From NCBI RefSeq assembly GCF_024362805.1, contig NZ_CP093299.1, positions 3,752,001 to 3,816,000 on the forward strand: 64,000 bases of DNA. The letters are read 5' to 3'. The notes beneath the pieces were generated by a model, which saw only the letters and a program-made list of their open reading frames with translations, was not told the DNA's origin and made no database searches. The first letter of the stretch is position 1. Every line of letters begins with the position of its first letter. The DNA comes from Salipaludibacillus sp. LMS25. Its GTDB lineage: Bacteria > Bacillota > Bacilli > Bacillales > Salisediminibacteriaceae. Below are positions 27,320 through 38,200 of this stretch, one piece after another. A program made the position numbers and the translations under genes.

Positions 27320-28672
27320 ATGATGAGGTCATTTAAGCTATTGTTTTATTCATTGTTCCTATTAGTAGCTATCGCATTAATGATTTTTGCCCCACCGAAA
27401 GTGGAAAGTGGAGGGGAAGGCGATTTAGTATATGTGATCCCGGTTGAAAAGGAAGTTGAACGGGGATTAGAAGCCTTTTTAAATCGTTCTATTCAAACAG
27501 CTGAAGAAGCAGGTGCTGATCACATCGTCTTTGAGGTTCATACGCCTGGAGGATTTGTGGATGCAGCGGGTAACATTGCGTCTTTAGTTAGAAACACTGA
27601 GATACCCACAACTGCTTTTATTGTAGGTGATGCTTTATCTGCAGGCGCTTATATCTCTTTAAACGCCAATGAAATTGTGATGGCACCTGGTACACGAATG
27701 GGCTCGGCAGCGGTGATTGATGGCGCTGGAAATGCAGCTGAAGATAAAGCTCAGTCAGCATGGCTTGCAAGTATGAGGGAAGCGGCGGAGTTAAACGGGA
27801 GAGATCCTGTCTATGCCTTGGCAATGGCAGATGAAACGATCGATGTGAGTGAATATGGAGCTGGGGAAGGAAGTTTACTTACGCTAACACCTAGTCAGGC
27901 TTTGGAAGTAGGGTATGCAGAAGCCACTGCTGAAAACCGAGAGGAACTTTTAGAATACCTTAGCATGGAGAAAGCCGAAGTAAAAGAGGCAGAAATAACA
28001 TTTGCTGAGCAAATTGCCCGCTTTGTTACACATCCGATTATTATCCCAATTCTCCTATCGATTGGTAGTCTTGGGCTTGTGTTGGAGCTGTATTCACCAG
28101 GCTTTGGCGTACCTGGGATTATGGGAGCTTCTGCATTATTCCTTTATTTCTATGGACACCTTGTGGCAGGTTTCGCAGGGTGGGAAGCGATCATTTTATT
28201 TGGTATCGGAGTTGTTTTAATTGTTCTAGAAGTTTTGTCGCCAAGCTTCGGCATTTTAGGTATACTGGGGATTGGCGCTATTTTGGCAAGTCTCGTCATT
28301 AGTTCGTTTTCACTAATGAACCTCCTTTTATCCGTCGTCATCGCCGTTATCGTGACCATTATTGCTTCGGTGATTTTCTTTAAGTATGCTAGCTATAAGG
28401 GGCCATTTAGACGGGTTATTTTAACGGATCAAACAAAAACAGAGCAAGGTTACGTATCAAATGAAAATCGTCATGACATTATAGGTGAAGTTGGAGAGGC
28501 ATTAACGATCCTTCGACCATCAGGAACAGCGTTATTAAATGATGAACGACTTGACGTTGTCTCTGAGGGAGGATATATTGAACAAGGAAGAAAAGTTAAG
28601 GTGATATCTGCAACCGGCTCCCGAATTGTCGTACGGGAAATAACTGGTGAAGATTCAGAGAAAAAAGACTGA
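27320..28672 (+). CDS. yqeZ: NfeD-family membrane serine protease (YqeZ)
   Basis: A long-form NfeD protein of 450 residues. It has an N-terminal signal anchor (about 5-24), then a ClpP-like serine protease domain with TPGGFVDAA, the nucleophile region GDALSAGAYIS and the GSAAVIDG loop. Several transmembrane helices follow (about 230-350), then a C-terminal OB-fold (NfeD) domain. Such proteins partner with flotillin-like proteins, encoded next here. GGAAGGAAGGGGGG precedes tandem ATG codons at 27320 and 27323; either could start. Confidence 0.93.
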   Translation: MMRSFKLLFYSLFLLVAIALMIFAPPKVESGGEGDLVYVIPVEKEVERGLEAFLNRSIQTAEEAGADHIVFEVHTPGGFVDAAGNIASLVRNTEIPTTAFIVGDALSAGAYISLNANEIVMAPGTRMGSAAVIDGAGNAAEDKAQSAWLASMREAAELNGRDPVYALAMADETIDVSEYGAGEGSLLTLTPSQALEVGYAEATAENREELLEYLSMEKAEVKEAEITFAEQIARFVTHPIIIPILLSIGSLGLVLELYSPGFGVPGIMGASALFLYFYGHLVAGFAGWEAIILFGIGVVLIVLEVLSPSFGILGILGIGAILASLVISSFSLMNLLLSVVIAVIVTIIASVIFFKYASYKGPFRRVILTDQTKTEQGYVSNENRHDIIGEVGEALTILRPSGTALLNDERLDVVSEGGYIEQGRKVKVISATGSRIVVREITGEDSEKKD

Positions 28673-28684
28673 GGAGGAAGACAT

Positions 28685-29698
28685 ATGATCACACAAGAAA
28701 TTGGAATTTGGATAGGGTTTGCCTTTATCGTCGTTGTATTTGCAGTTCTATTTACATTTGTACCAGTAGCCCTCTGGATTTCAGCATGGGCCGCAGGCGT
28801 AAAAGTAGGTATTTTCCAGCTAGTAGGGATGAGACTCCGTCGAGTTATTCCGCACAGAGTTGTAAATCCACTCATTAAAGCCGTTAAAGCAGGTCTTGAT
28901 ATTAGTACAAATAAACTTGAGGGTCACTACCTTGCAGGAGGAAACGTTGACCGTGTTGTCAATGCGCTAATTGCTGCACAACGAGCCAATATTGATTTAA
29001 GCTTTGAAAGATGTGCTGCTATCGATTTAGCTGGTCGTGACGTCCTTGAAGCTGTACAAATGAGTGTAAATCCTAAAGTAATTGAAACACCTTTCATCGC
29101 AGGTGTGGCAATGGATGGTATTGAAGTTAAAGCGAAAGCTAGAATTACAGTACGTGCGAACATTGATCGTCTCGTCGGGGGGGCTGGTGAAGATACGGTA
29201 ATCGCCCGAGTAGGTGAAGGGATTGTTTCAACAATTGGTTCTGCTAAAAACCATAAAGAAGTATTAGAAAACCCTGATATGATTTCTCAAACAGTGCTTA
29301 AAAAAGGCTTAGATGCAGGAACAGCATTTGAGATTTTATCCATCGATATTGCTGACATTGATATCGGCAAAAACATCGGGGCAGGTCTTCAAACAGACCA
29401 AGCTGAAGCAGATAAGAAAATTGCTCAAGCGAAAGCGGAAGAACGTCGTGCAATGGCGGTAGCACAAGAACAAGAGATGAAGGCTCGTGTTGAAGAGATG
29501 CGTGCAAAAGTTGTAGAAGCTGAAGCTGAAGTGCCAATGGCAATGTCTGAAGCCCTGCGTTCAGGAAATCTTGGTGTCATGGATTATATGAACTTTAATA
29601 ATGTAAAAGCAGATACAGATATGAGAGACTCCATTGGTAAAGCAACGAGTGATGGGGAAGATGAAGAGGGAACAACGCCACCAGGAGCACGTCGCTAA
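28685..29698 (+). CDS. floA: Flotillin-like protein FloA
   Basis: FloA (YqfA) organises membrane microdomains. The 337-residue protein has an N-terminal hydrophobic region (about 5-45) that inserts in the membrane, an SPFH-like core, and a C-terminal coiled coil rich in Ala/Glu repeats ([19 protein letters not shown], about 240-258). It sits between nfeD and yqfB under the sigma-W-type promoter. In B. subtilis FloA supports membrane fluidity, signalling and antibiotic tolerance. Confidence 0.96.
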   Translation: MITQEIGIWIGFAFIVVVFAVLFTFVPVALWISAWAAGVKVGIFQLVGMRLRRVIPHRVVNPLIKAVKAGLDISTNKLEGHYLAGGNVDRVVNALIAAQRANIDLSFERCAAIDLAGRDVLEAVQMSVNPKVIETPFIAGVAMDGIEVKAKARITVRANIDRLVGGAGEDTVIARVGEGIVSTIGSAKNHKEVLENPDMISQTVLKKGLDAGTAFEILSIDIADIDIGKNIGAGLQTDQAEADKKIAQAKAEERRAMAVAQEQEMKARVEEMRAKVVEAEAEVPMAMSEALRSGNLGVMDYMNFNNVKADTDMRDSIGKATSDGEDEEGTTPPGARR

Positions 29699-29732
29699 GC
29701 GTGACCCTCTTTTAAGAAAGGAGTGTGCTTAA

Positions 29733-30281
29733 ATGGAAGGCTTATTTAATCTCCTTCTTGAATCACCGATCCTTCCCTTCATCATTATTGCTGTGATAAT
29801 GAGTTTCCTTCGTGGGAATAAACAAGAAGAAAAACAAACGAGACGGCAAAGACCACAGGGACATCAACAACAAAGAAGGACCCCTTCACAGTCAGAAGAA
29901 GAGCAGGAAGTGGACTGGCGTGATATTTTCCGTCAGGAAGAACGGCCGACTGAACCACAATCAACAGTCAGCCGGACAAACAGTGAGAATAAACGATCTG
30001 CGGAACCGACAGTTTCTTCTTTACCTCAGGAGGCTGAGAAGGAACTAAGTAAAACGAGTAGAGAACTTCATGAACGTTATGAGAAAGTTAAAAAGCGACA
30101 AGAGCGGGCTAAGAAAGAAGCTGGAGAAATCGGTGACTCTCCTATTATGCAGGGGGATTTAACTCGTTCGGCTGCAAAACCTAAAGTCCAACTTAACTTT
30201 AGTCATATTTCACGTGAAGAAGCGATTAAAGGGGTCGTTTGGTCTGAAATACTAGGAAAACCGAAAGCTCGCCGTAGGTAA
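29733..30281 (+). CDS. yqfB: YqfB-like protein
   Basis: A 182-residue protein with one N-terminal hydrophobic segment (about 8-24) and a long, hydrophilic, charged and glutamine-rich remainder with low complexity (QEEKQTRRQRPQGHQQQRR). A conserved-looking C-terminal segment ends EAIKGVVWSEILGKPKARRR. Place after nfeD and floA corresponds to yqfB of B. subtilis. Function is unknown; it may be a membrane-tethered accessory to the FloA microdomain. Confidence 0.8.
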   Translation: MEGLFNLLLESPILPFIIIAVIMSFLRGNKQEEKQTRRQRPQGHQQQRRTPSQSEEEQEVDWRDIFRQEERPTEPQSTVSRTNSENKRSAEPTVSSLPQEAEKELSKTSRELHERYEKVKKRQERAKKEAGEIGDSPIMQGDLTRSAAKPKVQLNFSHISREEAIKGVVWSEILGKPKARRR

Positions 30282-30339
30282 GAATGAGATTGGATCCTTT
30301 ATTCGAGAAGAAATAAATGAAGTGGGTTTACTGAACCTT

Positions 30340-30385
30340 AAACGCACCTCCAACTTTAGCACAGGCTAAAATTGGGGGTGTTTCT
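30340..30385 (+). terminator. Terminator of nfeD-floA-yqfB
   Basis: The 3' arms ACACCCCCAATTTTAGC-like and its partner (AACGCACCTCCAACTTTAGC, 30341-30360, with GCTAAAATTGGGGGTGTTT, 30365-30383) form a long stem with few mismatches, followed by TTTC-TT. Confidence 0.8.
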
Positions 30386-30558
30386 TATGGGCAAAATATT
30401 AAGGATAAAAGTCATTTACACAATATCTTGTTTACAAAGTTGTTCATTAATAATTTTCTAGGGACTCATGTTTTAGTTATTTATAAGCTTTATATAGATC
30501 AATTTAGGTGATAGCCTTCAGCAATCTTTCATACATATGAATGAAAGGGAGGTTCGCC

Positions 30559-30840
30559 ATGAAACGATTCCAACACTGGTTAAAGAAATGGATGGTTAAT
30601 TATATGGACCTGCCCGCAGATGTGATCATGGATTTACCGCGGTTGACAATGATCGGTCAGCTTCATGTGTATATAGAAAATCATCGCGGGGTTGTACGTT
30701 TTACAGATAAAGAGCTAAGACTCGCTTTAAAAGAAGGCGAACTTGTTATTAGTGGCAATCACTTTATAATAAAAACCATCTTGCCTGAAGAAATACTTCT
30801 TGAAGGTACCATTGAGCACGTCTATTATGAAATACCATAA
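30559..30840 (+). CDS. yqfC: Sporulation protein YqfC
   Basis: A 93-residue YabP/YqfC-family protein, the same length as in B. subtilis. The DLPADVIMDLPRLTMIGQL stretch is typical. In B. subtilis yqfC is made in the mother cell under sigma-E and precedes yqfD, as here. ATG 30559 follows GAAAGGGAGGTTCGCC. I could not define a sigma-E promoter with confidence upstream. Confidence 0.9.
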   Translation: MKRFQHWLKKWMVNYMDLPADVIMDLPRLTMIGQLHVYIENHRGVVRFTDKELRLALKEGELVISGNHFIIKTILPEEILLEGTIEHVYYEIP

Positions 30841-30881
30841 ATGTTTTCGTTACGTTATGTTTAAAATAAGGGGGAAGTTAC

Positions 30882-32069
30882 GTGAGAAATGACTGGTTGC
30901 ACAAATCAACTGGATACATGAAAATTCAGGTGACATATGCATCTCCGGAGACATTCATTAAGGAGTGCCAAAGGCAAGATGTATTAATATGGAAAGTGAC
31001 GTTCCAAGAAGAAGAAAGGTTTACAGCTTATGTGCTGTTGACCGATCTTTATAAACTTAAAAAAATGGCCAAGCATTTGTCTTGTAAAATTAAATTTGAA
31101 GAAAAAAAAGGCTTGCCCTTTTTATTAAAGAAATTAACTGGTAGAAAAGGGCTAATAGCAGGTGTTTTAGGCTTTATTGTCGTACTGATCCTTTTATCAA
31201 ATATGGTTTGGGCCATTGAGATTGAAGGAACAGATCCTGCAATGGAACATGAACTACGTCATACGTTAGAGCAGATGGGGGTAAAAAAAGGAGCCCTTCA
31301 ATATTTTTTGCCTGCACCAGAAAAAATCCAGGAGAACATCATGAATGAGTTGGACGGTGTCACGTGGATCGGTGTCACAAAACACGGGTCTTCTTATCAT
31401 TTTCAAGTAGTGGAAAAAGAAATAGTCGAAGAACGTTCATCTCCTGGTACAGGTCATCTTGTTGCATCAAGAAAAGCCGTCATTCATGATCTTTTTGTAG
31501 AAAAAGGGAACCCCCTCATTAAGCCGAATCAAGTGGTTAAAAAAGGCGATATTCTCGTATCTGGTGAGTTGGGAAAAGAAGGAAAAACCACGTATATAGC
31601 TGCAGAAGGAGAGGTTATTGGAGAATTTTGGTACAAGGTTCGTGTGAAGGTACCGTTAAGTCAGACCATTGAAACAATTACGGGACGAACAGCAAAAAAA
31701 CACGGCCTTAAAATAGGGGATATTACTGTTCCAATCTGGGGGTTCTCAGGATTGGACACGGAAGACATATACAAAGAACAGATAGCAAGAAAATGGGAAT
31801 TGTTTGGTTATAAAACCCCTTTTTCACATGTGGTGACACATGAATATGAATTGCAATCAGTAGACAGAGATCGAGCCCATAAGAAAGCTGTAGCTATTGC
31901 AAAAGAAGAAGCCACTAAAAAACTCCTGCAAATGTTTTCAGAAGATGCCGAAATCACTGGCGAAAAAGTTTTGCACGAGACAGTAGACGGTGGTAAAGTA
32001 AAAGTATCGCTGCACTATAAGATTCAGGACAACATTGCAGTGAAACAGCCCATAATTCAAGGAGACTGA
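30882..32069 (+). CDS. yqfD: Sporulation protein YqfD
   Basis: A 395-residue membrane protein of the YqfD stage IV sporulation family. It has an N-terminal domain, one transmembrane helix (about 92-111, ending LLSNMVWAIEIEG) and a long C-terminal domain outside the membrane. Length is close to B. subtilis YqfD (398). The start is GTG 30882 after AAGGGGGAAGTTAC. Expected expression is in the mother cell with yqfC. The specific step is not established. Confidence 0.92.
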   Translation: MRNDWLHKSTGYMKIQVTYASPETFIKECQRQDVLIWKVTFQEEERFTAYVLLTDLYKLKKMAKHLSCKIKFEEKKGLPFLLKKLTGRKGLIAGVLGFIVVLILLSNMVWAIEIEGTDPAMEHELRHTLEQMGVKKGALQYFLPAPEKIQENIMNELDGVTWIGVTKHGSSYHFQVVEKEIVEERSSPGTGHLVASRKAVIHDLFVEKGNPLIKPNQVVKKGDILVSGELGKEGKTTYIAAEGEVIGEFWYKVRVKVPLSQTIETITGRTAKKHGLKIGDITVPIWGFSGLDTEDIYKEQIARKWELFGYKTPFSHVVTHEYELQSVDRDRAHKKAVAIAKEEATKKLLQMFSEDAEITGEKVLHETVDGGKVKVSLHYKIQDNIAVKQPIIQGD

Positions 32070-32074
32070 GACGA

Positions 32075-33058
32075 TTGACAGAAAATACAAGCACACTTGT
32101 TTTACCAATTCAAGGAGCAAATGAAGCTCAAGCACTGTTTGGTCCGAATGATAATCATTTGAAACGTCTAGAAGAATTTTTTTCGACGACTATTATGACA
32201 CGAGGCGAAGAATTAACAATACATGGAGACAGTGCCTCGGCAGAAAAGATTATTGATATTTTGCACATGTTATTAAAACTCATTAGAAATGGCCTATCTG
32301 TTCAAGAACGAGATGTGGTATATGCTTCACAATTAGCTGAAAAAGGTATGCTCGATGAAATGGCTGATTTGTATGAGGATAAAATAACTCTTACAGCTAA
32401 GGGGAAACCAATTCTTGCGAAAACATTAGGTCAGAGACATTATGTATCAGCCATTCGAAAAAATGACATTGTCTTTGGGATTGGCCCAGCGGGTACTGGG
32501 AAAACCTATTTAGCTGTTGTCATGGCAGTCCACGCGTTAAAAGAAGGGCGAGTCAAGAAAATCGTTTTAACTCGTCCGGCAGTTGAGGCAGGTGAAAGTC
32601 TCGGCTTTTTACCTGGTGATTTAAAGGAGAAAGTAGACCCTTATTTAAGACCATTGTACGATGCGCTTCATGACGTATTTGGGGTGGAACATACCGAAAG
32701 ACTAATGGAAAGAGGCACGATTGAAATCGCGCCGCTAGCATATATGAGGGGCCGCACACTGGATGATTCTTTTGTCATATTAGATGAGGCACAAAACACA
32801 ACGTCTGAACAAATAAAAATGTTTTTAACAAGACTTGGATTTGGTTCAAAAATGGTTGTTACAGGAGACTTAACACAAATTGATTTGCCGCGAGGTAAAA
32901 TGTCCGGGTTAAAATCAGTTTTAAAAATACTTAAGAATGTAGAAGGCTTATCATTCATACATTTAGAGCCCACAGACGTTGTCCGTCATACACTCGTCCA
33001 GAAAATCATTAATGCCTATGAAAAAGAAAGTGAAACGTCTTCTGGACGCGATTCGTAA
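32075..33058 (+). CDS. phoH: PhoH-family P-loop ATPase
   Basis: A 327-residue PhoH/YbeZ ATPase. The Walker A motif GPAGTGKT is at about 137-144 and the Walker B region is FVILDEAQNTT, followed by the VTGDLTQIDLP sensor. PhoH and YbeY are neighbours throughout bacteria and are thought to act together in rRNA maturation or RNA quality control; here they are separated only by pgpH. The start is a TTG (32075) with AAGGAG upstream. Confidence 0.94.
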   Translation: MTENTSTLVLPIQGANEAQALFGPNDNHLKRLEEFFSTTIMTRGEELTIHGDSASAEKIIDILHMLLKLIRNGLSVQERDVVYASQLAEKGMLDEMADLYEDKITLTAKGKPILAKTLGQRHYVSAIRKNDIVFGIGPAGTGKTYLAVVMAVHALKEGRVKKIVLTRPAVEAGESLGFLPGDLKEKVDPYLRPLYDALHDVFGVEHTERLMERGTIEIAPLAYMRGRTLDDSFVILDEAQNTTSEQIKMFLTRLGFGSKMVVTGDLTQIDLPRGKMSGLKSVLKILKNVEGLSFIHLEPTDVVRHTLVQKIINAYEKESETSSGRDS

Positions 33059-33211
33059 ACTTAGTTAAACGAAGGGCAGGCGAAATGGTGAGAACATTTT
33101 AAAAGGAATATCTCTCGTATGTCTGATAGTAAGGCTTTAATCAGGAGAGGAAGCTCTTAAAATAATCGTTGAAAACGGTGCAAAGCTCTGTTTTTAAAAT
33201 GGGGGAGCCAA

Positions 33212-35410
33212 ATGGCAAAACGATCATCTATTGATCACCAAACATGGTGGAAAAATTTAAAAAACCATCGTTATTTACGTATCTTTATCTTTGTGTTTTT
33301 AGGAATCTTTACGTATGGGATGCTCGTCTCAAATGTGATACCAGAGACGTTAGAAGTTGACCAAGGAACGGTGTCTGACCAAGATATACGCTCGCCATTA
33401 ACGATTGAAAATAAGCTAGAAACTGAACGGTTACAACAGGAAGCATCTGAAGCTGTGGAACCCGTTTATTCAAAAAAAACGAGATATGCTCAAAATCAAC
33501 TTGAAAGAATTCAAGACATTTTTCATTCGGTGGAACAGGTACAGAATCAGATTGATGAAAAAATGACTGAAATTGAAGAAAAAACGACTAATTCTAATGA
33601 AGATGACATGGCGCTTGAAGAGATTTCTGACTCAGAACAGCTTGATTTACTTGAGGAGCTTCTTCCAGCTGAAACAATCGAGCAAGTATCGGATGATGCC
33701 TTTTTAACTTTGTTGGAAACGACAGATGAAAATTTAGAGACTGCTCAAGAAACCACTACTAGTGCAGTGTATGATGTCATGGAAGAAGAAATTCCAATGG
33801 ATGAAGTAGATGATGCAAAAGAAAGGGTTGAAAGTAAGGTTGCAATTGCAACTGTTAGTCCAGATTTGCTTGAAGCCATGATTGAAATTTCTCGCTTCGG
33901 TATTACGGCAAACTACATGATGGACGAAGATGCTACACAAGAAGCACGAGAGTCAGCCATAGAAGCAGTAGAACCTGTTATGATACGAGAAGGTCAGTTG
34001 CTAGTAGAAGAAGGTCAGGTTATTACAGGAGAAATTTATCAGCAATTATCTCTTGTAGGATTAACTGAAGAGGTCCCTTTATACTATCCTTATGTAGGCC
34101 TTGCTATTATTATTAGTCTATTAATAGCAATGCTCGCCTATTACTTAAATGACGCAAAAACCTCTTTACAAACAAATAATACGCATTTGTTAATGTATAG
34201 TACGATTTATATGCTGTCGCTTATACTGTTGAAGCTTGTTAGTTTGACGTATGTCATCGATCTTAACGGTATAACCTTCTTAGCACCAGTCGCTATGGGA
34301 ACAATGCTTCTTACGACGTTGCTCCAATCGAGAGTTGCTATTTTTACAAGTATGACATTCGCTATTATTGCTAGCATTATGTTTAATGGTGAGAGCTCAG
34401 GTATCGTTAATTACACTCACGGTATCTACATCTTTTTTAGCGGTCTGGCAGGAGTCTTTTTCTTAAGTAAGTCACAACGGATGATGCGGATGTTACAAAC
34501 AGGAATCTTCGTTTCGTTTATTAATATTTTAGTGGTAATTGCTATCCTTCTCTTAAAGAACGCCCAATATGGATGGTTTGACATTGGTACAAACGTCGGT
34601 TTTGCCTTCTTATCCGGCTTTATCTCTGTCGTGTTGGCGATTGGATTATTACCATTTTTTGAAGCAGGGTTCGGAGTTTTGTCTCCAACTAAACTCATTG
34701 AATTGTCTAATCCTAACCACCCTCTTTTAAGGAAAATATTACTAGAAGCTCCAGGTACGTATCATCATAGTGTTGTCGTCGCGAACCTAGCCGAGGCTGC
34801 TTGTGAATCTGTAGGAGCTAACGGGTTATTAGCACGAGTCGGTTCTTATTACCATGATATTGGGAAAACAAGACGGCCACACTTCTTTATAGAAAATCAG
34901 ATGAAGATTGAAAATCCACATGATAACATGTCACCACATTTAAGTAAAACCATTATTATTTCTCACCCTTATGATGGGGCTGACATGCTTAAATCTCATA
35001 AGCTTCCAAAAGCAATTGTGGATATTGCAGAACAGCATCATGGGACCTCTCTGCTAAAATATTTTTATCATAAAGCGAAACAAACGGATGCTAAGGAAGA
35101 AATAGAAGAAGAAGAATTTAGGTATCCAGGCCCTAAAGCGCAATCAAAAGAAGCGGCACTCGTTGGATTTGCTGACTGTGTAGAAGCAGCTGTTAGATCA
35201 ATGCAACACCCTACAACAGAAAAAATTGAAAGTCTTGTTCGTAAAATATTATTAGATCGGTTAACAGACGGTCAATTTGATGATTGTGATCTTACGTTAA
35301 AAGAGTTAAATAAAGCGGCTATCTCAATGTGTGAGACGTTGCAAGGAACGTTCCATTCAAGAATTGAATATCCAGAAGACGATTTGAGTAAAAAGGAGGA
35401 TAATGTGTGA
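33212..35410 (+). CDS. pgpH: Cyclic-di-AMP phosphodiesterase PgpH
   Basis: PgpH (YqfF) hydrolyses c-di-AMP and so controls potassium and osmotic balance. The 732-residue protein has an N-terminal TM helix, an extracellular 7TMR-HDED domain (about 45-285), seven membrane helices (about 290-490) and a cytoplasmic HD domain. Ligand-region motifs are YHHSVVVANLAE and YYHDIGKTRRP (HD pair at about 548-549). It overlaps ybeY by 4 nt, so the two are coupled. Confidence 0.95.
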   Translation: MAKRSSIDHQTWWKNLKNHRYLRIFIFVFLGIFTYGMLVSNVIPETLEVDQGTVSDQDIRSPLTIENKLETERLQQEASEAVEPVYSKKTRYAQNQLERIQDIFHSVEQVQNQIDEKMTEIEEKTTNSNEDDMALEEISDSEQLDLLEELLPAETIEQVSDDAFLTLLETTDENLETAQETTTSAVYDVMEEEIPMDEVDDAKERVESKVAIATVSPDLLEAMIEISRFGITANYMMDEDATQEARESAIEAVEPVMIREGQLLVEEGQVITGEIYQQLSLVGLTEEVPLYYPYVGLAIIISLLIAMLAYYLNDAKTSLQTNNTHLLMYSTIYMLSLILLKLVSLTYVIDLNGITFLAPVAMGTMLLTTLLQSRVAIFTSMTFAIIASIMFNGESSGIVNYTHGIYIFFSGLAGVFFLSKSQRMMRMLQTGIFVSFINILVVIAILLLKNAQYGWFDIGTNVGFAFLSGFISVVLAIGLLPFFEAGFGVLSPTKLIELSNPNHPLLRKILLEAPGTYHHSVVVANLAEAACESVGANGLLARVGSYYHDIGKTRRPHFFIENQMKIENPHDNMSPHLSKTIIISHPYDGADMLKSHKLPKAIVDIAEQHHGTSLLKYFYHKAKQTDAKEEIEEEEFRYPGPKAQSKEAALVGFADCVEAAVRSMQHPTTEKIESLVRKILLDRLTDGQFDDCDLTLKELNKAAISMCETLQGTFHSRIEYPEDDLSKKEDNV

Positions 35411-35871
35411 ATCGATACACGATTGATCTATTAGATGAGACAGAGCAATTAACAGATGTGGAAAAGAGTCTTGTCGTTGACGTGCTTAATACGGCGCTAA
35501 CTGAAGAGAAAATGAAAGAAGAAGCTGAAGTATCAGTAACGTTTGTTACGGATGAACGTATACACGAATTAAACCGAGACTACCGTGATAAAGACCAGCC
35601 AACAGATGTGTTGTCTTTTGCGTTAAATGAGGGGGATGATAATATTAGTGGAGGGCCTGCTTCTCATTTATTAGGGGATATCATTATCTCAGTGCCACGG
35701 GCAAAAGTCCAGTCTGACGAATACGGCCATGATATAAAACGAGAACTGTGTTTTTTAGCAGTTCATGGATTTCTTCATCTCATTGGCTATGACCACGAAA
35801 CTGACCATGATGAAAAAGAGATGTTTACTAAACAAGAGGACATTTTGCAAAAACATGGGCTCAAGAAATAA
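35407..35871 (+). CDS. ybeY: Endoribonuclease YbeY
   Basis: YbeY is a metal-dependent RNase for 16S rRNA 3'-end maturation and ribosome quality control. The 154-residue protein carries the zinc motif HGFLHLIGYDH (H-x3-H-x5-H). It also has the conserved DQPTDVLSF segment. The start is GTG 35407, overlapping the pgpH stop in GTGTGA. Its 3' end overlaps the likely dgkA start. Confidence 0.95.
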   Translation: MNRYTIDLLDETEQLTDVEKSLVVDVLNTALTEEKMKEEAEVSVTFVTDERIHELNRDYRDKDQPTDVLSFALNEGDDNISGGPASHLLGDIIISVPRAKVQSDEYGHDIKRELCFLAVHGFLHLIGYDHETDHDEKEMFTKQEDILQKHGLKK

Positions 35872-36247
35872 TGTCCCATTTGTTTCGTGGCGTCGATTGA
35901 AGAAAAGTTTTTATTATGCAGCAAAAGGTATTGAGCATACGTGGAAACATGAACAAAACTTTCGTATACATGTCCTGACCGCGATTGGTGTATTTATGTT
36001 AGCGCAGTTACTTAATGTAACGTTAAGTGAACAAGTGGTGTTAGCTATTGTGATCGGGGCAGTTATAGGAATGGAGCTTATTAATACCGCTATTGAGCAT
36101 GTAGTGGATCTCGTCGTACAGCGATATGATGAACGTGCAAAAGTCATTAAAGACGCTGCAGCTGGAGCAGTATTTGTCTTTGCATTGACAGCGGTGATCG
36201 TGGGCGCTATGATTTTCATACCCCATATTCTTCAATTGTTGTTTTAA
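35855..36247 (+). CDS. dgkA: Undecaprenol kinase / diacylglycerol kinase family
   Basis: A 130-residue membrane kinase of the prokaryotic DgkA family. In Bacillus this protein acts mainly on undecaprenol, recycling the cell-wall lipid carrier. It has three transmembrane helices and the conserved signature GMELINTAIEHVVDLV with the catalytic glutamates. I chose ATG 35855, which lies within the last codons of ybeY, giving MGSRNNVPFVSWRRLKKSFY as expected. The longer ORF start at 35765 is an artefact of overlap. A family B repeat starts 10 nt after the stop. Confidence 0.9.
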   Translation: MGSRNNVPFVSWRRLKKSFYYAAKGIEHTWKHEQNFRIHVLTAIGVFMLAQLLNVTLSEQVVLAIVIGAVIGMELINTAIEHVVDLVVQRYDERAKVIKDAAAGAVFVFALTAVIVGAMIFIPHILQLLF

Positions 36248-36257
36248 GGTGTTTTAT

Positions 36258-36382
36258 ACAGCTAACCGTCCGAAAAACGCCGGCCTGAAAATAGAGAGGA
36301 GAGCTAGCTCTATATAGGCGGGAGATACCGGAGGCTAATGTCCTGATTCACTCAACTCCCACTGATTGAAGGGGTGTTTTAT
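36258..36382 (+). repeat. Family B interspersed repeat, copy 1
   Basis: A 125-nt copy between dgkA and cdd. It starts ACAGCTAACCGTCCG, holds GAGAGGAGAGC and GGCGGGAGATA blocks, and ends CCCACTGATTGAAGG...TTTTAT. It lacks the AATCAGTGGG arm of the terminal hairpin that longer copies have, so this copy has lost part of the switch region. Oriented with dgkA transcription. Confidence 0.88.
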
Positions 36383-36412
36383 TTTCATGGCAATAATCAC
36401 GTTAAGGTCTAA

Positions 36413-37760
<1,348 letters not shown>

Positions 37761-37789
37761 AGGTTAAAGCCGAGTTACTTATATCTATG

Positions 37790-37925
37790 ACAGATAACCG
37801 TCCAAAAAACGCCACTCTCAAAATAGAGAGGGGCGGGAGACAACGGAGGCTAATGCCCTGATTCACTCAACTACCAATCAGTGGGAGAAGAACGAAAACG
37901 CCAACTGATTGAAAGTTCGTTTTAT
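37790..37925 (+). repeat. Family B interspersed repeat, copy 2
   Basis: A 136-nt copy starting 29 nt after the era stop and oriented with it. It keeps all three CTGATT/AATCAG segments: CTGATT at 37858-37863, AATCAG starting 37876, and CTGATT starting 37905. Competing hairpins are therefore possible in this copy. Confidence 0.9.
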
Positions 37926-38024
37926 ACTGTTAATATTTCCTTGACATGAAAAGGGCGCAGAAGGTCACTATAACAGATACAGAAGCACAATAAAGCTTGC
38001 AATTAAGAAAGGTGGAGTAGCCTA

Positions 38025-38165
38025 ATGCGTCAGTTATCCTGGCACGTATTCTCCATGACAGGCGATGTGGAATCTTATTTGTTATTTAAAGAAATCGATC
38101 GAGATCACCAGGACACCATTGAGTATGAAGAGAACGAGGGGAATTCTGAGGAAAAGGTCCCTTAA
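38025..38165 (+). CDS. yqzL: Small protein YqzL
   Basis: A 46-codon gene too short for common ORF cutoffs. The product starts MRQLSWHVFSMTGDVESYLL and ends in a strongly acidic tail. The W-x-VFS-x-TG-x-x-x-xYLL pattern and position between era and recO match YqzL of B. subtilis. It follows AAAGGTGGAGTAGCCTA. Function is unknown. Cotranscription with recO, 35 nt downstream, is likely. Confidence 0.88.
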   Translation: MRQLSWHVFSMTGDVESYLLFKEIDRDHQDTIEYEENEGNSEEKVP

Positions 38166-38200
38166 ATGACCTGATGCTCACCTAAAATTGGCAGGTGGCG

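Noticed and set aside
28471..28875. A 134-codon ORF antisense to the nfeD-floA junction
   Set aside because: It spans the end of nfeD and start of floA on the other strand, with no family marks.
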